Shown: positions 26,276 through 35,798, counted from the stretch's first letter. The stretch: 64,000 nucleotides of DNA from Sneathiella chinensis (GCF_012720115.1 NZ_VNWN01000002.1:992001-1056000); one strand, 5' to 3'. Made by a program: numbers and translations. The notes: generated from the sequence alone by a model not told the origin.

Positions 26276-29200
26276 ATGCTTTTGAAACATCCGGACGCAG
26301 ATAAGGAATGGCAGGGGGATGAAACGCCGCTGATCCTGGGCGCGCAAGAGCAACAAGCCGCAGACCCCGCCAAGGGAAAAAGCCGTCACCTTTGGGCCGC
26401 TCTTGCGGCCGTTATATCCCTCGGCTGGCTTGGGGCCGCCGCCTGGTATACCGAGCAGGTGATCGGTTGGCCCAACCTGTGGCAGATGCTGCCCCATGAA
26501 ATCGGGGTTTTCTTCACCGGCATTTTTACCCCGCTTGTGGTTCTCTGGTTGGTTGTTGCCTATTTTCGGCGCAGCACGGAAAACAAACTCAAGGCACAGG
26601 CCCTTGATGCCATGATCCGGGATCTTGGCTATCCCAGCCCCGAGGCCGAGGCCCGTGTGGCCAGCCTGACCCAGACCTTGCGCCGCCATGCCCGCGATGT
26701 ACAGGGCGAAACGGACGAGGCCGCCCGGAAACTGGAACAGGTCAATGAACGCCTTGAAAGCCAGTCAAAACTGGCATCGGAGTCCCTGACCGGATTGATG
26801 CAGGCCGGGGATCGTTTGCAGGGTGAGATGGACCGACGGGTCAAGCAACTGGAAGAGTTGATCCGGCAGGCAGAGGCACAATCCGAACGTCTGGACGCAC
26901 TGGCCGGTGAGCAGGTCCACAAGCTGGAGGAGGCCATAGAGGCCGTTGGAAGCCGCAGCGTTTCCATCAATGAGGAACTTTCCACCCAGATCACTGCCTT
27001 GGATACGGCCGTTGAAAAGGCCGGGGAACAATCCGGTAAAATGGCCCTGTCCCTTGAGAAAACCAGTCAGGAAATTGCGGCGGTGGCGGCGCAGGCGCTG
27101 GCCCGCGCAGAAAAGAACGGCGAGGAACTGGGCCGTGAAATCCGTGCGCTGGATGCCCTGTCGGAAGAAGTTCGGGCGAATATGGACCGGGGCGCGGACC
27201 ATGTGGCCGGGCGCGGCAATGACATGCGGGAACTGGCTCGGACGGTTTTGGGCGATCTGGATCGTGTCAGCGCTGAACTGCATAAAAATTCGACCAGCCT
27301 TGAGGCCGCGGGAGAGGCCGCCCACAACCGGGTTGGAACTGTACGCGACAGTCTGGCAGCCTCCGCTCAGGATCTGGAACGAGCCCTTGATGCGCTTGAG
27401 GATCGTCAGTCCCGGTATCGGGCCGATGTGGATACCACAACCCGGGAAATCGGGCAGGGAAGCGATCAGTTGGAGGCGGAAGTCCAGCGACTGGAACGAA
27501 ATGTCAGCGATGTAACCGAAAAGCTGTTGGGCCTGTCCGGTCATTTGCGGGATGAAATCGGGACGCTGGATACAACATGGCGTCAGACAGAAAGCGATCT
27601 GCAGACGGTGGAGCAGGTGTTGGAACGGGGCAGGGGCCTTCTGGCCGAAGCCAACGAGAATGCACTGGCATCGGCGGATCGTCTTGGCGGAAAACTGACC
27701 GGCCATGCCGAGACATTGCAACAGGCGACGGACATCGCCGCCAAGCGAACCGACGATATACAGGAACAAATCCGCAAGCAGATGAATGCCCTGTCCGTCG
27801 CCTCACGTCAGATCGAGGAGTTATCGCAGGAAATTGCCGCCCGGATGGGTGAGAATGTGGATATCCTGTCGGAGGCCAGTCTGGATACCAGCAACCGGAT
27901 CATTCAGGTGGGCAGCGGGTTCCAGCGTCAGGCCGAGGAATTGCGAAACGCAGCGGACCGGGTGTCCAGCCAGTTGAAGGAAGCGGGCGAGGAACTGCGC
28001 CGGGAAACCAGCGATATGGAGGTCAATGCCACGCAGGCTTCACGGGTGATCCGGGCCGCATCGGAAGAATTGGAGCGCAAGCACAAGGATCTTGGGAATG
28101 CGGCGGACCAGTCAAAGGTGAAGCTGGAGGCCGCTGTTGCGGAAACCGTCCGTCACCATCAGGATTTCATGGCAACGGCCGAACGGGCGACCCTGCAGGC
28201 CCGCCAATCGGGAGAGGCCGCCCATTCCCAAACCGCGGAACTGGCCAGAACAGCAGAGCGGGCCTCGGCTGAAATGCGGGCCATCGGGGATCAGGCGACA
28301 ACCTATATGAACGATCTTGCCCAAGCGGCAACGCGGGCGGAGGATCAGGGGCAGCGCCTGACCGAAACCGCCCGGGGCAACATGGAAGACCTTGAAGCGG
28401 CCAGCCTGTCTGCCCGGGATCATATGGATGAGTTGGCCCGCATGTCCGAAACCGCCCGCGAACACGCGGAGGCCATGGAAAAGGTCCTGCGCCATGAAAC
28501 TGTTGCCATGTCCGAGGTGGCCCGCGATCTGGCCGACAAGGCAGAAGTGATCGAGCGTCACCTGACAGAGCGGACGGATCTGCTTGAAAAAACACGGGGC
28601 CATGCGGATGTGGCGGGGGATGCCTTCCGCCGCAAGACCGTGGAACTGGCCAAGGCCAGCGAATTGATGCTGACCGGGTTGCATCATGCGGATAGTGCGC
28701 TTGAGCGACACACGCAGGAAATCGACACCACCCGCCAGCGCATACAGAAAGACCTTGAACAGGTGATCAACCAGATGACCCACGCGGGGAACCAGATCAA
28801 TTCAGAAAGCGAGGAGGCGGCCCGTGCCTTCCACACACGGGCCATGGAACTGATCCGCTTTTCCGAGCAGGCCAATGCCGGCTCTCGCGAGTTGGCGGAG
28901 CAGTTTGACGAACAACACCGCCGTCTGGAGAAGGCCGCCCGTCAGGTTGAGGTATCTTTGGGTGAGACCTCGGGTATCCTGAAAATGGAAAGCAGCAATC
29001 TGGCGGAAGCGGCCAGCAAGGCGGCAGAGGAAGCCCTGCTCAGCACAGCGCGCTTCCAGAAACAGGCAGAGGAATTGACCGAGGCCTCCAGCCGGGCTCG
29101 CCAGCAGGCGGAGGAAATCGCCGATCTTCAGAAGGCTCATAACGATGCGGCCTATACGCGGGGGGCGTCCCTCATTCTGGACAGCCTGCATTCCATTTCC

Positions 29201-29506
29201 ATCGATCTTGCCCGCAATCTGGATCGTGGTCTGCCGGACGACCTTTGGAAACGCTATCGCCGCGGCGAGAAAAGCATCTTTACCCGCAAGATCATGAAAT
29301 CCCGGGATGCGGAGAAAATTCGCGGCCTGTATCGGGATAGCGGCGAATTCAGAAGATACGTGGATCAGTATCTATCCGAATTCGATCGCTTGCAGCGGGA
29401 AGTGGAACGCTCTGAGCAGGCCGGATTGCTGGCCGACATGATCGAAAGTTCAGATGTGGGCAAGGTTTATATCCTGTTGACGGAGGCACTGGACACCTCC
29501 GCCTGA
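26276..29506 (+). CDS. Giant membrane-anchored coiled-coil protein, 1,076 residues
   Basis: Not recognised by name. Residues 39-57 and 74-97 are two hydrophobic helices (AALAAVISLGWLGAAAWYTE; FFTGIFTPLVVLWLVVAYFR). Residues about 120-960 form an almost uninterrupted alpha-helical, heptad-like coiled coil rich in Ala, Glu, Gln, Arg, with apolipoprotein/methyl-accepting-like repeats (QVNERLESQSK, ALDTAVEKAGEQSGKM). The last 110 residues are a separate conserved-looking domain (LDSLHSISIDLARNLDRGLP, DDLWKRYRRGEKSIFTRKIM, VGKVYILLTEALDTSA). No HAMP or signalling domain is seen, so it is not a chemoreceptor. It could be a structural or polar scaffold; this is inference. It is convergent with the MFS gene, with stop codons adjoining. 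Confidence 0.75.
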   Translation: MLLKHPDADKEWQGDETPLILGAQEQQAADPAKGKSRHLWAALAAVISLGWLGAAAWYTEQVIGWPNLWQMLPHEIGVFFTGIFTPLVVLWLVVAYFRRSTENKLKAQALDAMIRDLGYPSPEAEARVASLTQTLRRHARDVQGETDEAARKLEQVNERLESQSKLASESLTGLMQAGDRLQGEMDRRVKQLEELIRQAEAQSERLDALAGEQVHKLEEAIEAVGSRSVSINEELSTQITALDTAVEKAGEQSGKMALSLEKTSQEIAAVAAQALARAEKNGEELGREIRALDALSEEVRANMDRGADHVAGRGNDMRELARTVLGDLDRVSAELHKNSTSLEAAGEAAHNRVGTVRDSLAASAQDLERALDALEDRQSRYRADVDTTTREIGQGSDQLEAEVQRLERNVSDVTEKLLGLSGHLRDEIGTLDTTWRQTESDLQTVEQVLERGRGLLAEANENALASADRLGGKLTGHAETLQQATDIAAKRTDDIQEQIRKQMNALSVASRQIEELSQEIAARMGENVDILSEASLDTSNRIIQVGSGFQRQAEELRNAADRVSSQLKEAGEELRRETSDMEVNATQASRVIRAASEELERKHKDLGNAADQSKVKLEAAVAETVRHHQDFMATAERATLQARQSGEAAHSQTAELARTAERASAEMRAIGDQATTYMNDLAQAATRAEDQGQRLTETARGNMEDLEAASLSARDHMDELARMSETAREHAEAMEKVLRHETVAMSEVARDLADKAEVIERHLTERTDLLEKTRGHADVAGDAFRRKTVELAKASELMLTGLHHADSALERHTQEIDTTRQRIQKDLEQVINQMTHAGNQINSESEEAARAFHTRAMELIRFSEQANAGSRELAEQFDEQHRRLEKAARQVEVSLGETSGILKMESSNLAEAASKAAEEALLSTARFQKQAEELTEASSRARQQAEEIADLQKAHNDAAYTRGASLILDSLHSISIDLARNLDRGLPDDLWKRYRRGEKSIFTRKIMKSRDAEKIRGLYRDSGEFRRYVDQYLSEFDRLQREVERSEQAGLLADMIESSDVGKVYILLTEALDTSA

Positions 29507-30706
29507 TCAGGAAGACTTGTCTGCCCGGACGCTGGAGGGGGGAAGGGACAGTGCCGTTCTTGTGACCATGGTCAGGAAGACAAGGGTCACGGTCCCCCCG
29601 ATCAGGAACGGTATGTCATAATCCACGAAATCAAAAAAGGCCCCGCCCCAGAGGGGGCCCAGAATACGCCCCAGTCCGGCAAAGGTATTTGCGATGCCGA
29701 GGGTGGTTCCCTGCTGCCCCTTGGCGGCGGCCAGACTGATCATGGCCGATTGGGTCGGGTTCAGGATTGCGATGCCGATACTCATCAGGGTGATGGCCAC
29801 AATGAAGATCCTGAAATCGGCGGCGAAGGTAAACACAAACAGGCTTGCCCCCAGCAAGGTCAGGCCGGCCAGTAACAGTTTGGGTTCGCCAAACCGGGCT
29901 GTCATCGGGCCAATCATGCGCCCCTGTATGATCACCAGAATAATGCCGATATAGGCAAAGCAATAGCTGAGATGCTTGGGGGTCCAGTCATACTGTCGTT
30001 CGGTCCAGAGCGGGAACAGGGTTTCCACCTGACTGAACACAAAACTGACCACAAAGAACGACCCGACCAGCCAGAATACAGCCCGGGCCGAGAAAATATC
30101 GGCAAGCTGGCTGGCGAGCGGAAGGCGGGTGATCTTGCGGGCGGCGCTGCGGTCTTCTTCGGACAGGGTTTCCCGGACGGTAAAGAAGGCAAGGGCAAAG
30201 CCCAGCAGGGACAAACCGCCCGCCACGAACATCGGGGTCTTGAAGTCCGGATTGGCGGGGTCATCCCCCATCAGAAAACCACTGATCGCCGGACCCAGCG
30301 TAAAGCCGAGACCAAACGCCGCGCCAATGAAGCCCATGGCCTTTGCACGGGTTTCCGGGGTGGTCATGTCCGCCATGATGGCCTGCGCCACGGAAATCTT
30401 GCCCGACGCGACACCGCTTAGCGCCCGTGCGAAAATGAGCACGAGAAAACTTTCCGCAAGGCCGGTCCAGAAATAGGCCCCGGCACTGAGAAGAAGACAG
30501 CCCAGGAAAACCGGTCGGCGTCCCCATCGGTCTGAAACACGCCCCCAGATGAACGAGAAGGTCAGCTGAAAGATCGAGAAAATCGTCGCAAGCCACGTCA
30601 CCATGAACGCACTGGCCCCGTAATGTTCAGCATAAAAGGGCAGGAGCGGGAGGATGATGCCGAAACCGACAAGGTCCATAAATACAGATAAAAATACAGC
30701 GGGCAT
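29507..30706 (-). CDS. MFS transporter, tetracycline-resistance (TCR) type
   Basis: A 399-residue major facilitator with twelve predicted helices. The first segment VFLSVFMDLVGFGIILPLLP, the loop motif GRVSDRWGRRPVFLGCLLLS (motif A of MFS, GxxxDrxGRrp), and the FARALSGVASGKISVAQAIM and PETRAKAMGFIGAAFGLGFT segments are diagnostic of the drug:proton antiporter (TCR/TetA-like) group. It exports an unknown compound. It is monocistronic; no TetR-type regulator is next to it. Confidence 0.9.
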   Translation of the reverse strand: MPAVFLSVFMDLVGFGIILPLLPFYAEHYGASAFMVTWLATIFSIFQLTFSFIWGRVSDRWGRRPVFLGCLLLSAGAYFWTGLAESFLVLIFARALSGVASGKISVAQAIMADMTTPETRAKAMGFIGAAFGLGFTLGPAISGFLMGDDPANPDFKTPMFVAGGLSLLGFALAFFTVRETLSEEDRSAARKITRLPLASQLADIFSARAVFWLVGSFFVVSFVFSQVETLFPLWTERQYDWTPKHLSYCFAYIGIILVIIQGRMIGPMTARFGEPKLLLAGLTLLGASLFVFTFAADFRIFIVAITLMSIGIAILNPTQSAMISLAAAKGQQGTTLGIANTFAGLGRILGPLWGGAFFDFVDYDIPFLIGGTVTLVFLTMVTRTALSLPPSSVRADKSS

Positions 30707-30958
30707 GAAAATAACGTGGGTTGTCCGGGTCTAGATGGGCGTGACCCTAAACAATTTGGACCGGTTTGGCGAGGTCTTGATCCGCTTTTTTAAGCCTTTG
30801 AACCAAGGGTGGCATGATGTCACGAACCGCTTAAATAGAAGTTGCGAAATTTTTGGCAGCGGCTAATCTGTGCCAGCACAGGCAGAATTGGCCTGTGTTT
30901 TTGTTTTTATTGGGTTTTTACTCTAATTTTAGAGATATTTGTATCTTCAGGAGGACCG
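30707..30958. other. Gene-free region upstream of the DUF4870-like gene
   Basis: About 250 bases between divergent genes, AT-rich near 30890-30945. No confident promoter or gene was seen. Confidence 0.3.
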
Positions 30959-31330
30959 ATGGCAGGAGATATAACGGAAAAGGTTGTCGAACAGTCAAGA
31001 GAGGCTGGGGCCGCCAAAATGTCAAAGATCATTTACATCCTGTATCTGGTGGGTGCGATCTTTGGTCTTGCCGCGATTGTCGGCGTCATTATGGCCTATG
31101 TGAACCGGGGCGACGCCACTGAATGGGTCAAAACCCATTATCGCTTTCAGATTCGCACTTTCTGGATCGGGTTCCTTTTCTACATGATTGCCGGTGTTAC
31201 CATGGCAATTGGCATTGGTTTCCTGCTCTGGATTGCAACAATCGTCTGGATGATCATCCGTTGCGTCAAGGGCATGAAGTTTCTGGATCGCAAGGAAGGT
31301 TACCCGCAGCCGGCCAGCTGGTTGTGGTAA
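30959..31330 (+). CDS. DUF4870-like small membrane protein
   Basis: A 123-residue protein starting at ATG 30959 with AGGAGG (30949-30954) upstream. A polar N-terminus (MAGDITEKVVEQSREAGAAK) is followed by helices at about 23-47 (IIYILYLVGAIFGLAAIVGV) and 68-105 (WIGFLFYMIAGVTMAIGIGF, IVWMIIRCVKGMKFLDR). This fits the DUF4870/Tic20-like family of small inner-membrane proteins. Function unknown. An earlier frame start at 30842 is without a ribosome site. A terminator follows 26 bases after the stop. Confidence 0.82.
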   Translation: MAGDITEKVVEQSREAGAAKMSKIIYILYLVGAIFGLAAIVGVIMAYVNRGDATEWVKTHYRFQIRTFWIGFLFYMIAGVTMAIGIGFLLWIATIVWMIIRCVKGMKFLDRKEGYPQPASWLW

Positions 31331-31356
31331 TCACTTGATCCTTTATTGGATTATGA

Positions 31357-31392
31357 AGAGCCGTACAGAAACCTGTGCGGCTCTTTTTGTTT
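31357..31392 (+). terminator. Rho-independent terminator
   Basis: AGAGCCGTACAG pairs with CTGTGCGGCTCT (one G-U or mismatch) around a short loop AAAC, followed by TTTTTG. It lies just after the DUF4870-like gene. Confidence 0.85.
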
Positions 31393-31514
31393 CTGCAGTT
31401 AGCATCATTAACCTGTTCTTGCTGACAATTCATTTTTGACTTTGCCTGTTGGTCTTTTCATATCAACTATATGGAATATGGGGCAAAGAGCCCCGGTAAA
31501 GAGGATGTCTCTTT

Positions 31515-33272
31515 ATGCAGGATACAGGGAGTAGTCACAGGCTGGCCGCCATTCTGGCCGCAGACATGGTGGGGTACAGCCGCCTGATGGGAGAGGATGA
31601 GCGGGGCACACTGGCACGGCTGAAAACCCATCGCATCGAATTGATCGACCCTTCAATTGAAAAGAATAATGGCCGGATTATCAAAACCACAGGGGATGGG
31701 ATGCTTGTGGAATTTGCGTCTGTGCTGGATGCGGTGCAGGCGGCTGTGGAAATCCAGCGGCGCATGGGACGCCGCAATGCGGATGTGCCGGCCAACCGGC
31801 GGATTGAATTTCGGGTCGGTATCAATCTTGGGGATATCATACTGGAAGACGGCGATATTTTTGGGGATGGGGTCAATATCGCGGCCCGCCTTGAGGCCCA
31901 GTCCGATCCCGGCGGGATTTGCATTTCGCGGGGGATACGGGACCAGTTGGGGGACAAACTGGACGTGGGGTTTGAGGATCTGGGGCCGCTGGAGCTCAAA
32001 AATATCATGCGGCCTGTCCATGCCTATCGTGTATTGCTGAATGTTAGTGCGGCGGGCTCCGGTATGCCGGAGGAAAGTCAGGCCGACACAGAGCTGGACA
32101 AGCCAGTGATTGTGGTGCTGCCCTTGCTGAATATGAGCGGCGATGCGGAACAGGAGTTTTTTGCGGACGGCCTGACAGAGGATATCCTGACAGAGCTGTC
32201 CCGGTTTCGGGACCTTGTGGTTATATCCCGAACCTCGTCCTTTGCCTTCAAGGGAAGGAATGTCAGCGTTCAGTCTGTCGCCAGTGAATTGGGGGCCAAA
32301 TATGCACTGGAAGGCAGTGTTCGGAAGGCTGGGAACCGGGTTCGGATCACGGTCCAGTTGATCGATGCCGAGGCAGACAAGCATATCTGGGCCGAGAAAT
32401 ATGACCGGGAACTGGAAGATATCTTTGCCATACAGGATGAGGTGACCTCATCCATCGTGGCGACGCTTTCCTCCCGGATGGAAGCGGTCACGCAGGAGCG
32501 GGCCAAGCGAAAGCGGCCCGAGAGTATGGCGGCGTATGAATGCCTGCTCACGGGCAAGAGGCTGCATCACAGTTCCAACCGGGAGGCCAATGAACAGGCG
32601 CTCAGCTATCTAAACCGGGCTATTGCCCTTGATCCCAACTATGCCCATGCCCATGCGTGGCGGGCCTGCGTTTTGGGGCAGGGGTGGGTGCATGGCTGGT
32701 GCGAGAATGAAGAAGAAACCTGGAACGAGGTTCTGGGAGAGTTGGAGGTCGCCCGGTCACTGGATGACGAGGATAGCGATGTGCACCGCATTTTGGCCGC
32801 CACCAATCTGCTGCGGAATGACTTTGACCGCTCGCTTTATCACCAGAACAAAGCCCTGACGCTGAACCCCAATGATGATCTGATCGTGGTGCAGCACGGC
32901 GAATTGCTGTCCTGGACGGGGCAGCCGGACGAGGGGGCCAAATGGGTCAGGAAGGCCATGCGGATCAACCCCTATTTCCCCGAACGTTTCTGGAACCATC
33001 TGGGCCGGGCACAGTTTATCGGGCATCACTATGAGGATGCGGTCAATTCCTTTCGGAAGCTGACCGTTCCCGATTTTACCCACCATGCCTTCATGGCGGC
33101 GGGATATGCTTATCTCGGGGATCGGGTTGCGGCAAAGGGTCATGCGGAAGAGGTGCTGCGCCTCAATCCCGACTTCACCATATCAGGCTATATGGAAAGC
33201 CTGCATTACAAGCATGAAAGCGATGCCGAGCATCACAGGGAAGGCCTCAGGAAGGCAGGGCTGCCTTCCTGA
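31515..33272 (+). CDS. Adenylate/guanylate cyclase with TolB-like and TPR regions
   Basis: A 585-residue class III nucleotide cyclase. The catalytic domain is at about 10-175: the first metal Asp is in LAAILAADMVGYSRLMGEDE, the second region is KNNGRIIKTTGDGMLVEFAS, and GINLGDIILEDGDIFGDGVN and IAARLEAQSDPGGICISR follow. Residues about 195-320 form a TolB/FlgO-like domain (IVVLPLLNMSGDAEQEFFAD, LTEDILTELSRFRDLVVIS). The remainder is TPR-like helical repeats (HIWAEKYDRELEDIFAIQDE, LSYLNRAIALDPNYAHAHAW). This architecture is common in alphaproteobacteria, making cAMP or a related signal; input ligand unknown. The last codons form a perfect inverted repeat (33249-33270). Confidence 0.9.
   Translation: MQDTGSSHRLAAILAADMVGYSRLMGEDERGTLARLKTHRIELIDPSIEKNNGRIIKTTGDGMLVEFASVLDAVQAAVEIQRRMGRRNADVPANRRIEFRVGINLGDIILEDGDIFGDGVNIAARLEAQSDPGGICISRGIRDQLGDKLDVGFEDLGPLELKNIMRPVHAYRVLLNVSAAGSGMPEESQADTELDKPVIVVLPLLNMSGDAEQEFFADGLTEDILTELSRFRDLVVISRTSSFAFKGRNVSVQSVASELGAKYALEGSVRKAGNRVRITVQLIDAEADKHIWAEKYDRELEDIFAIQDEVTSSIVATLSSRMEAVTQERAKRKRPESMAAYECLLTGKRLHHSSNREANEQALSYLNRAIALDPNYAHAHAWRACVLGQGWVHGWCENEEETWNEVLGELEVARSLDDEDSDVHRILAATNLLRNDFDRSLYHQNKALTLNPNDDLIVVQHGELLSWTGQPDEGAKWVRKAMRINPYFPERFWNHLGRAQFIGHHYEDAVNSFRKLTVPDFTHHAFMAAGYAYLGDRVAAKGHAEEVLRLNPDFTISGYMESLHYKHESDAEHHREGLRKAGLPS
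33249..33270. repeat. Inverted repeat in the 3' end of the cyclase gene
   Basis: AGGAAGGCAG (33249-33258) and CTGCCTTCCT (33261-33270) pair perfectly around GG, just before the stop codon and between convergent genes. It lacks a U-run but could help end transcripts from both sides. Confidence 0.45.
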
Positions 33273-33290
33273 GGGATCAGGGTATCAGAA

Positions 33291-35114
33291 TCAGGAGGCT
33301 TCCTTGGCGCGGGATGCCTTTTTCCGCTCATGCGGGTCAAGGTGGCGCTTGCGAAGCCGGATGTGGTTCGGTGTAACCTCAACCAGTTCATCATCATCAA
33401 TATAGGCAATGGCCTGTTCCAGGGTCATTTTCCGGGGCGTTGTCAAGCGAACCGCTTCATCAGTGCCAGCGGCCCGGATGTTCGTCAGCTGCTTGGCTTT
33501 CAGCGGGTTGACCTCAAGATCGTTCGGGCGGTTATGTTCGCCCAGAATCATGCCTTCATAGACATCAACGCCGCTTCCGATAAAGAACGCACCGCGGGCT
33601 TCAAGGTTCCAGATGGCAAAGGCAACCGATTTACCGGTGGAATTGGCGATCAGAACACCATTGCGACGGCCCGGAATGTCCCCCTTGTGCGGAACATAGG
33701 AATGGAACAGGCGGTTCATGATGCCGGTACCGCGGGTATCGGTCAGGAATTCGCCGTGATAGCCGATCAGGCCCCGTGTCGGGCAATGGAAGGTAATACG
33801 GGTCTTGCCGCCACCGGACGGACGCATATCTGTCATGGTGCCCTTGCGAAGGGCGATTTTTTCCACGACCACGCCGGAAAACTCTTCATCCACATCCACG
33901 ACAACCTCTTCCAGAGGCTCCAGCGTCTGGTCGGTGGCTTCGTCTTTGCGGAACAGAACGCGTGGGCGGCTGATGGAAAGCTCGAACCCTTCACGGCGCA
34001 TGGTTTCAATCAGAACGCCAAGCTGCAATTCGCCGCGGCCGGAGACGATGTAGCTGTCGGCTTCGGGGCTGTCTTCAACACGGATGGAGACGTTGCCTTC
34101 GATTTCCTTCATCAGGCGGTCGCGGATAACGCGGCTCTGGACCTTGTCACCATCCCGTCCGGCGAGCGGAGAGGAGTTGATGGCGAAGGTCATGGAGATG
34201 GTCGGCGGATCGATCGGCTGGGCATCCAGCGGCTGGGTTTCTTCGGGCGTACCCAGTGTATCCGCAACCGTGGTTTTGGCCAGACCCGCGACCGAGACAA
34301 TGTCACCGGCCCGGGCTTCATCAACGGTTTCCCGATCCAGTCCCCGGAAGGTCAGAATTTTGGAGGCGCGAGCATCCTCGATTTTTGAGCCGGTGCGGCT
34401 GAGTCCCTTGATCGGGTCGTTGGTTTTCAGGACACCGGCCTCAATACGGCCTGTCAGCAGGCGACCCAGATACGGGTTGCTTTCAATGGTGGTGACCAGC
34501 ATGCGGAACGGGGCTGTTTCATCCACGCTTGGCGCCGGAACGTGCTTGACGATCAGGTCAAACAGGGGGTTCAGGCTTTCTTTTGGATCGGACAGATCCT
34601 TGACCGCCCAGCCTTCCTTGGCAGACGCGTACAGGATCGGGAAGTCCAGCTGTTCCTCGTTGGCATCAAGGGCCACCAGCAGGTCAAAGCATTCGTCCAG
34701 AACTTCTTCCGGGCGGCCATCCGGGCGATCGGCCTTGTTGATCAGGACAATCGGTTTCAGGCCAAGGCCAAGGGCCTTCTGGGTCACGAATTTTGTCTGT
34801 GGCATGGGACCTTCGGCGGCGTCCACAAGGACCACTACACCGTCAACCATGCTCAGGATTCGTTCAACTTCGCCGCCAAAGTCGGCGTGGCCCGGGGTAT
34901 CGACCACATTCAGGCGGTATCCTTCCCACTCGACCGATGTACATTTCGCAAGAATGGTGATCCCGCGTTCGCGCTCCAGTTCGTTGGAGTCCATGGCCCT
35001 TTCAGCCACTTGTTGGTTCTCTCGGAACGTACCACTCTGTTTCAAGAGGCCATCCACAAGGGTTGTCTTCCCATGGTCAACATGGGCGATGATCGCTACG
35101 TTCCGAATTTCCAT
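33291..35114 (-). CDS. typA: Translational GTPase TypA/BipA
   Basis: A 607-residue ribosome-associated GTPase, the normal family length when started at ATG 35112-35114. The G1 motif is IAHVDHGKTTLVDGLLKQSG, followed by ERERGITILAKCTSVEW (G2), VVDTPGHADFGGEVERILSM (G3) and VLINKADRPDGRPEEVLDEC (G4). The C-terminal BipA-specific domain ends RKRHLDPHERKKASRAKEAS. A longer frame to 35984 has no coding support and overlaps the cupin gene on the other strand. BipA helps ribosome assembly and growth under stress and cold. It is preceded by a promoter at 35151-35178. Confidence 0.95.
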   Translation of the reverse strand: MEIRNVAIIAHVDHGKTTLVDGLLKQSGTFRENQQVAERAMDSNELERERGITILAKCTSVEWEGYRLNVVDTPGHADFGGEVERILSMVDGVVVLVDAAEGPMPQTKFVTQKALGLGLKPIVLINKADRPDGRPEEVLDECFDLLVALDANEEQLDFPILYASAKEGWAVKDLSDPKESLNPLFDLIVKHVPAPSVDETAPFRMLVTTIESNPYLGRLLTGRIEAGVLKTNDPIKGLSRTGSKIEDARASKILTFRGLDRETVDEARAGDIVSVAGLAKTTVADTLGTPEETQPLDAQPIDPPTISMTFAINSSPLAGRDGDKVQSRVIRDRLMKEIEGNVSIRVEDSPEADSYIVSGRGELQLGVLIETMRREGFELSISRPRVLFRKDEATDQTLEPLEEVVVDVDEEFSGVVVEKIALRKGTMTDMRPSGGGKTRITFHCPTRGLIGYHGEFLTDTRGTGIMNRLFHSYVPHKGDIPGRRNGVLIANSTGKSVAFAIWNLEARGAFFIGSGVDVYEGMILGEHNRPNDLEVNPLKAKQLTNIRAAGTDEAVRLTTPRKMTLEQAIAYIDDDELVEVTPNHIRLRKRHLDPHERKKASRAKEAS

Positions 35115-35150
35115 AGATTTCTTTACATTCACTGATAAAAAGGCGCGCGC

Positions 35151-35178
35151 AGTATAACGATCGTTCAGTATAAGGCAA
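35151..35178 (-). promoter_or_regulatory. Probable sigma-70 promoter of typA
   Basis: On the minus strand TTGCCT (35178-35173) and TATACT (35156-35151) are separated by 16 bases, about 37 bases before the typA start. The -10 lies in a pair of near-identical CAGTATAA repeats around CGATCG, which could be an operator. Confidence 0.5.
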
Positions 35179-35402
35179 GCATGAAGTAGGAGAGTCTTGT
35201 ACGATTTAGCAGTGATCAGGGTTGCGGTGAAAACAGGGGGCCGACAGGGGCAAAATGTTAAGGAAACAGCAAGAATTGTTTTTGTAATCAGTTGACAAGA
35301 CCGCCTTGGTGTTGAAATTAGGGTTCTTGTTAGAAACTGTTCCCGTTCGACCAAGGCGAGAATATGGTTTGTCTTTGTGAAGCAGGATAAAAGGGGGCGG
35401 CT

Positions 35403-35798
35403 ATCCCTAATAAATATCGAATAGGTGACGAGGATCGCCGGCCTTGGGGGCACTGGATTGTCACGGATATTGGTGATGATTTTGTCGTAAAGCGGATTAC
35501 TATCAATCCGGGTGCCCGATTGTCCTTGCAGTATCACCAGCACCGGGAAGAAATCTGGACAGTTGTACGTGGCGGCGGTGTTGCCGTCGTGGGTGATGAA
35601 ACTGTTTCTCTGGAAGTGGGGCAAACGGTGCGTGTTCCGGTTCTGAAATCCCACCGAATGACCAATACGGGGCAGGACCCTCTTGTCTTCATCGAAGTGC
35701 AAAAAGGGTTGGAGCTTGACGAAGACGACCTTGTACGTCTTGAAGATGACTATGGCCGCTCTGTTTCCGTATCCGCTTCTTCTGCCACTGCGGAATGA
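35403..35798 (+). CDS. Cupin protein similar to the C-terminal domain of ManC/mannose-6-phosphate isomerase type II, apparent ATC start
   Basis: A 131-residue single cupin. The conserved N-terminus IPNKYRIGDEDRRPWGHWIV and the core VKRITINPGARLSLQYHQHR (metal ligands H and H/E) and EEIWTVVRGGGVAVVGDE match stand-alone ManC-type cupins. The first ATG/GTG/TTG in the frame is the TTG at 35520, which cuts off the conserved RPWG part; the frame is closed by TAA at 35388-35390, and an ATC at 35403 with AAGGGGG five bases before sits at the right place. The stop overlaps the next ATG (ATGA). It probably isomerises or binds a sugar phosphate for the polysaccharide locus. Confidence 0.7.
   Translation: MPNKYRIGDEDRRPWGHWIVTDIGDDFVVKRITINPGARLSLQYHQHREEIWTVVRGGGVAVVGDETVSLEVGQTVRVPVLKSHRMTNTGQDPLVFIEVQKGLELDEDDLVRLEDDYGRSVSVSASSATAE

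Noticed and set aside
26765-27769. 334-residue minus-strand frame inside the coiled-coil gene
   Set aside because: Antisense frame caused by biased codon use; no membrane, signal or enzyme pattern.
26276-29506. Methyl-accepting chemotaxis protein
   Set aside because: Two helices and a coiled coil are present, but there is no periplasmic sensor, HAMP or conserved receptor hairpin tip.
33330-35157. Long plus-strand frames of about 350 residues opposite typA
   Set aside because: They are shadows of the GC-rich BipA gene on the other strand; the translations have no recognisable motifs or ribosome sites.
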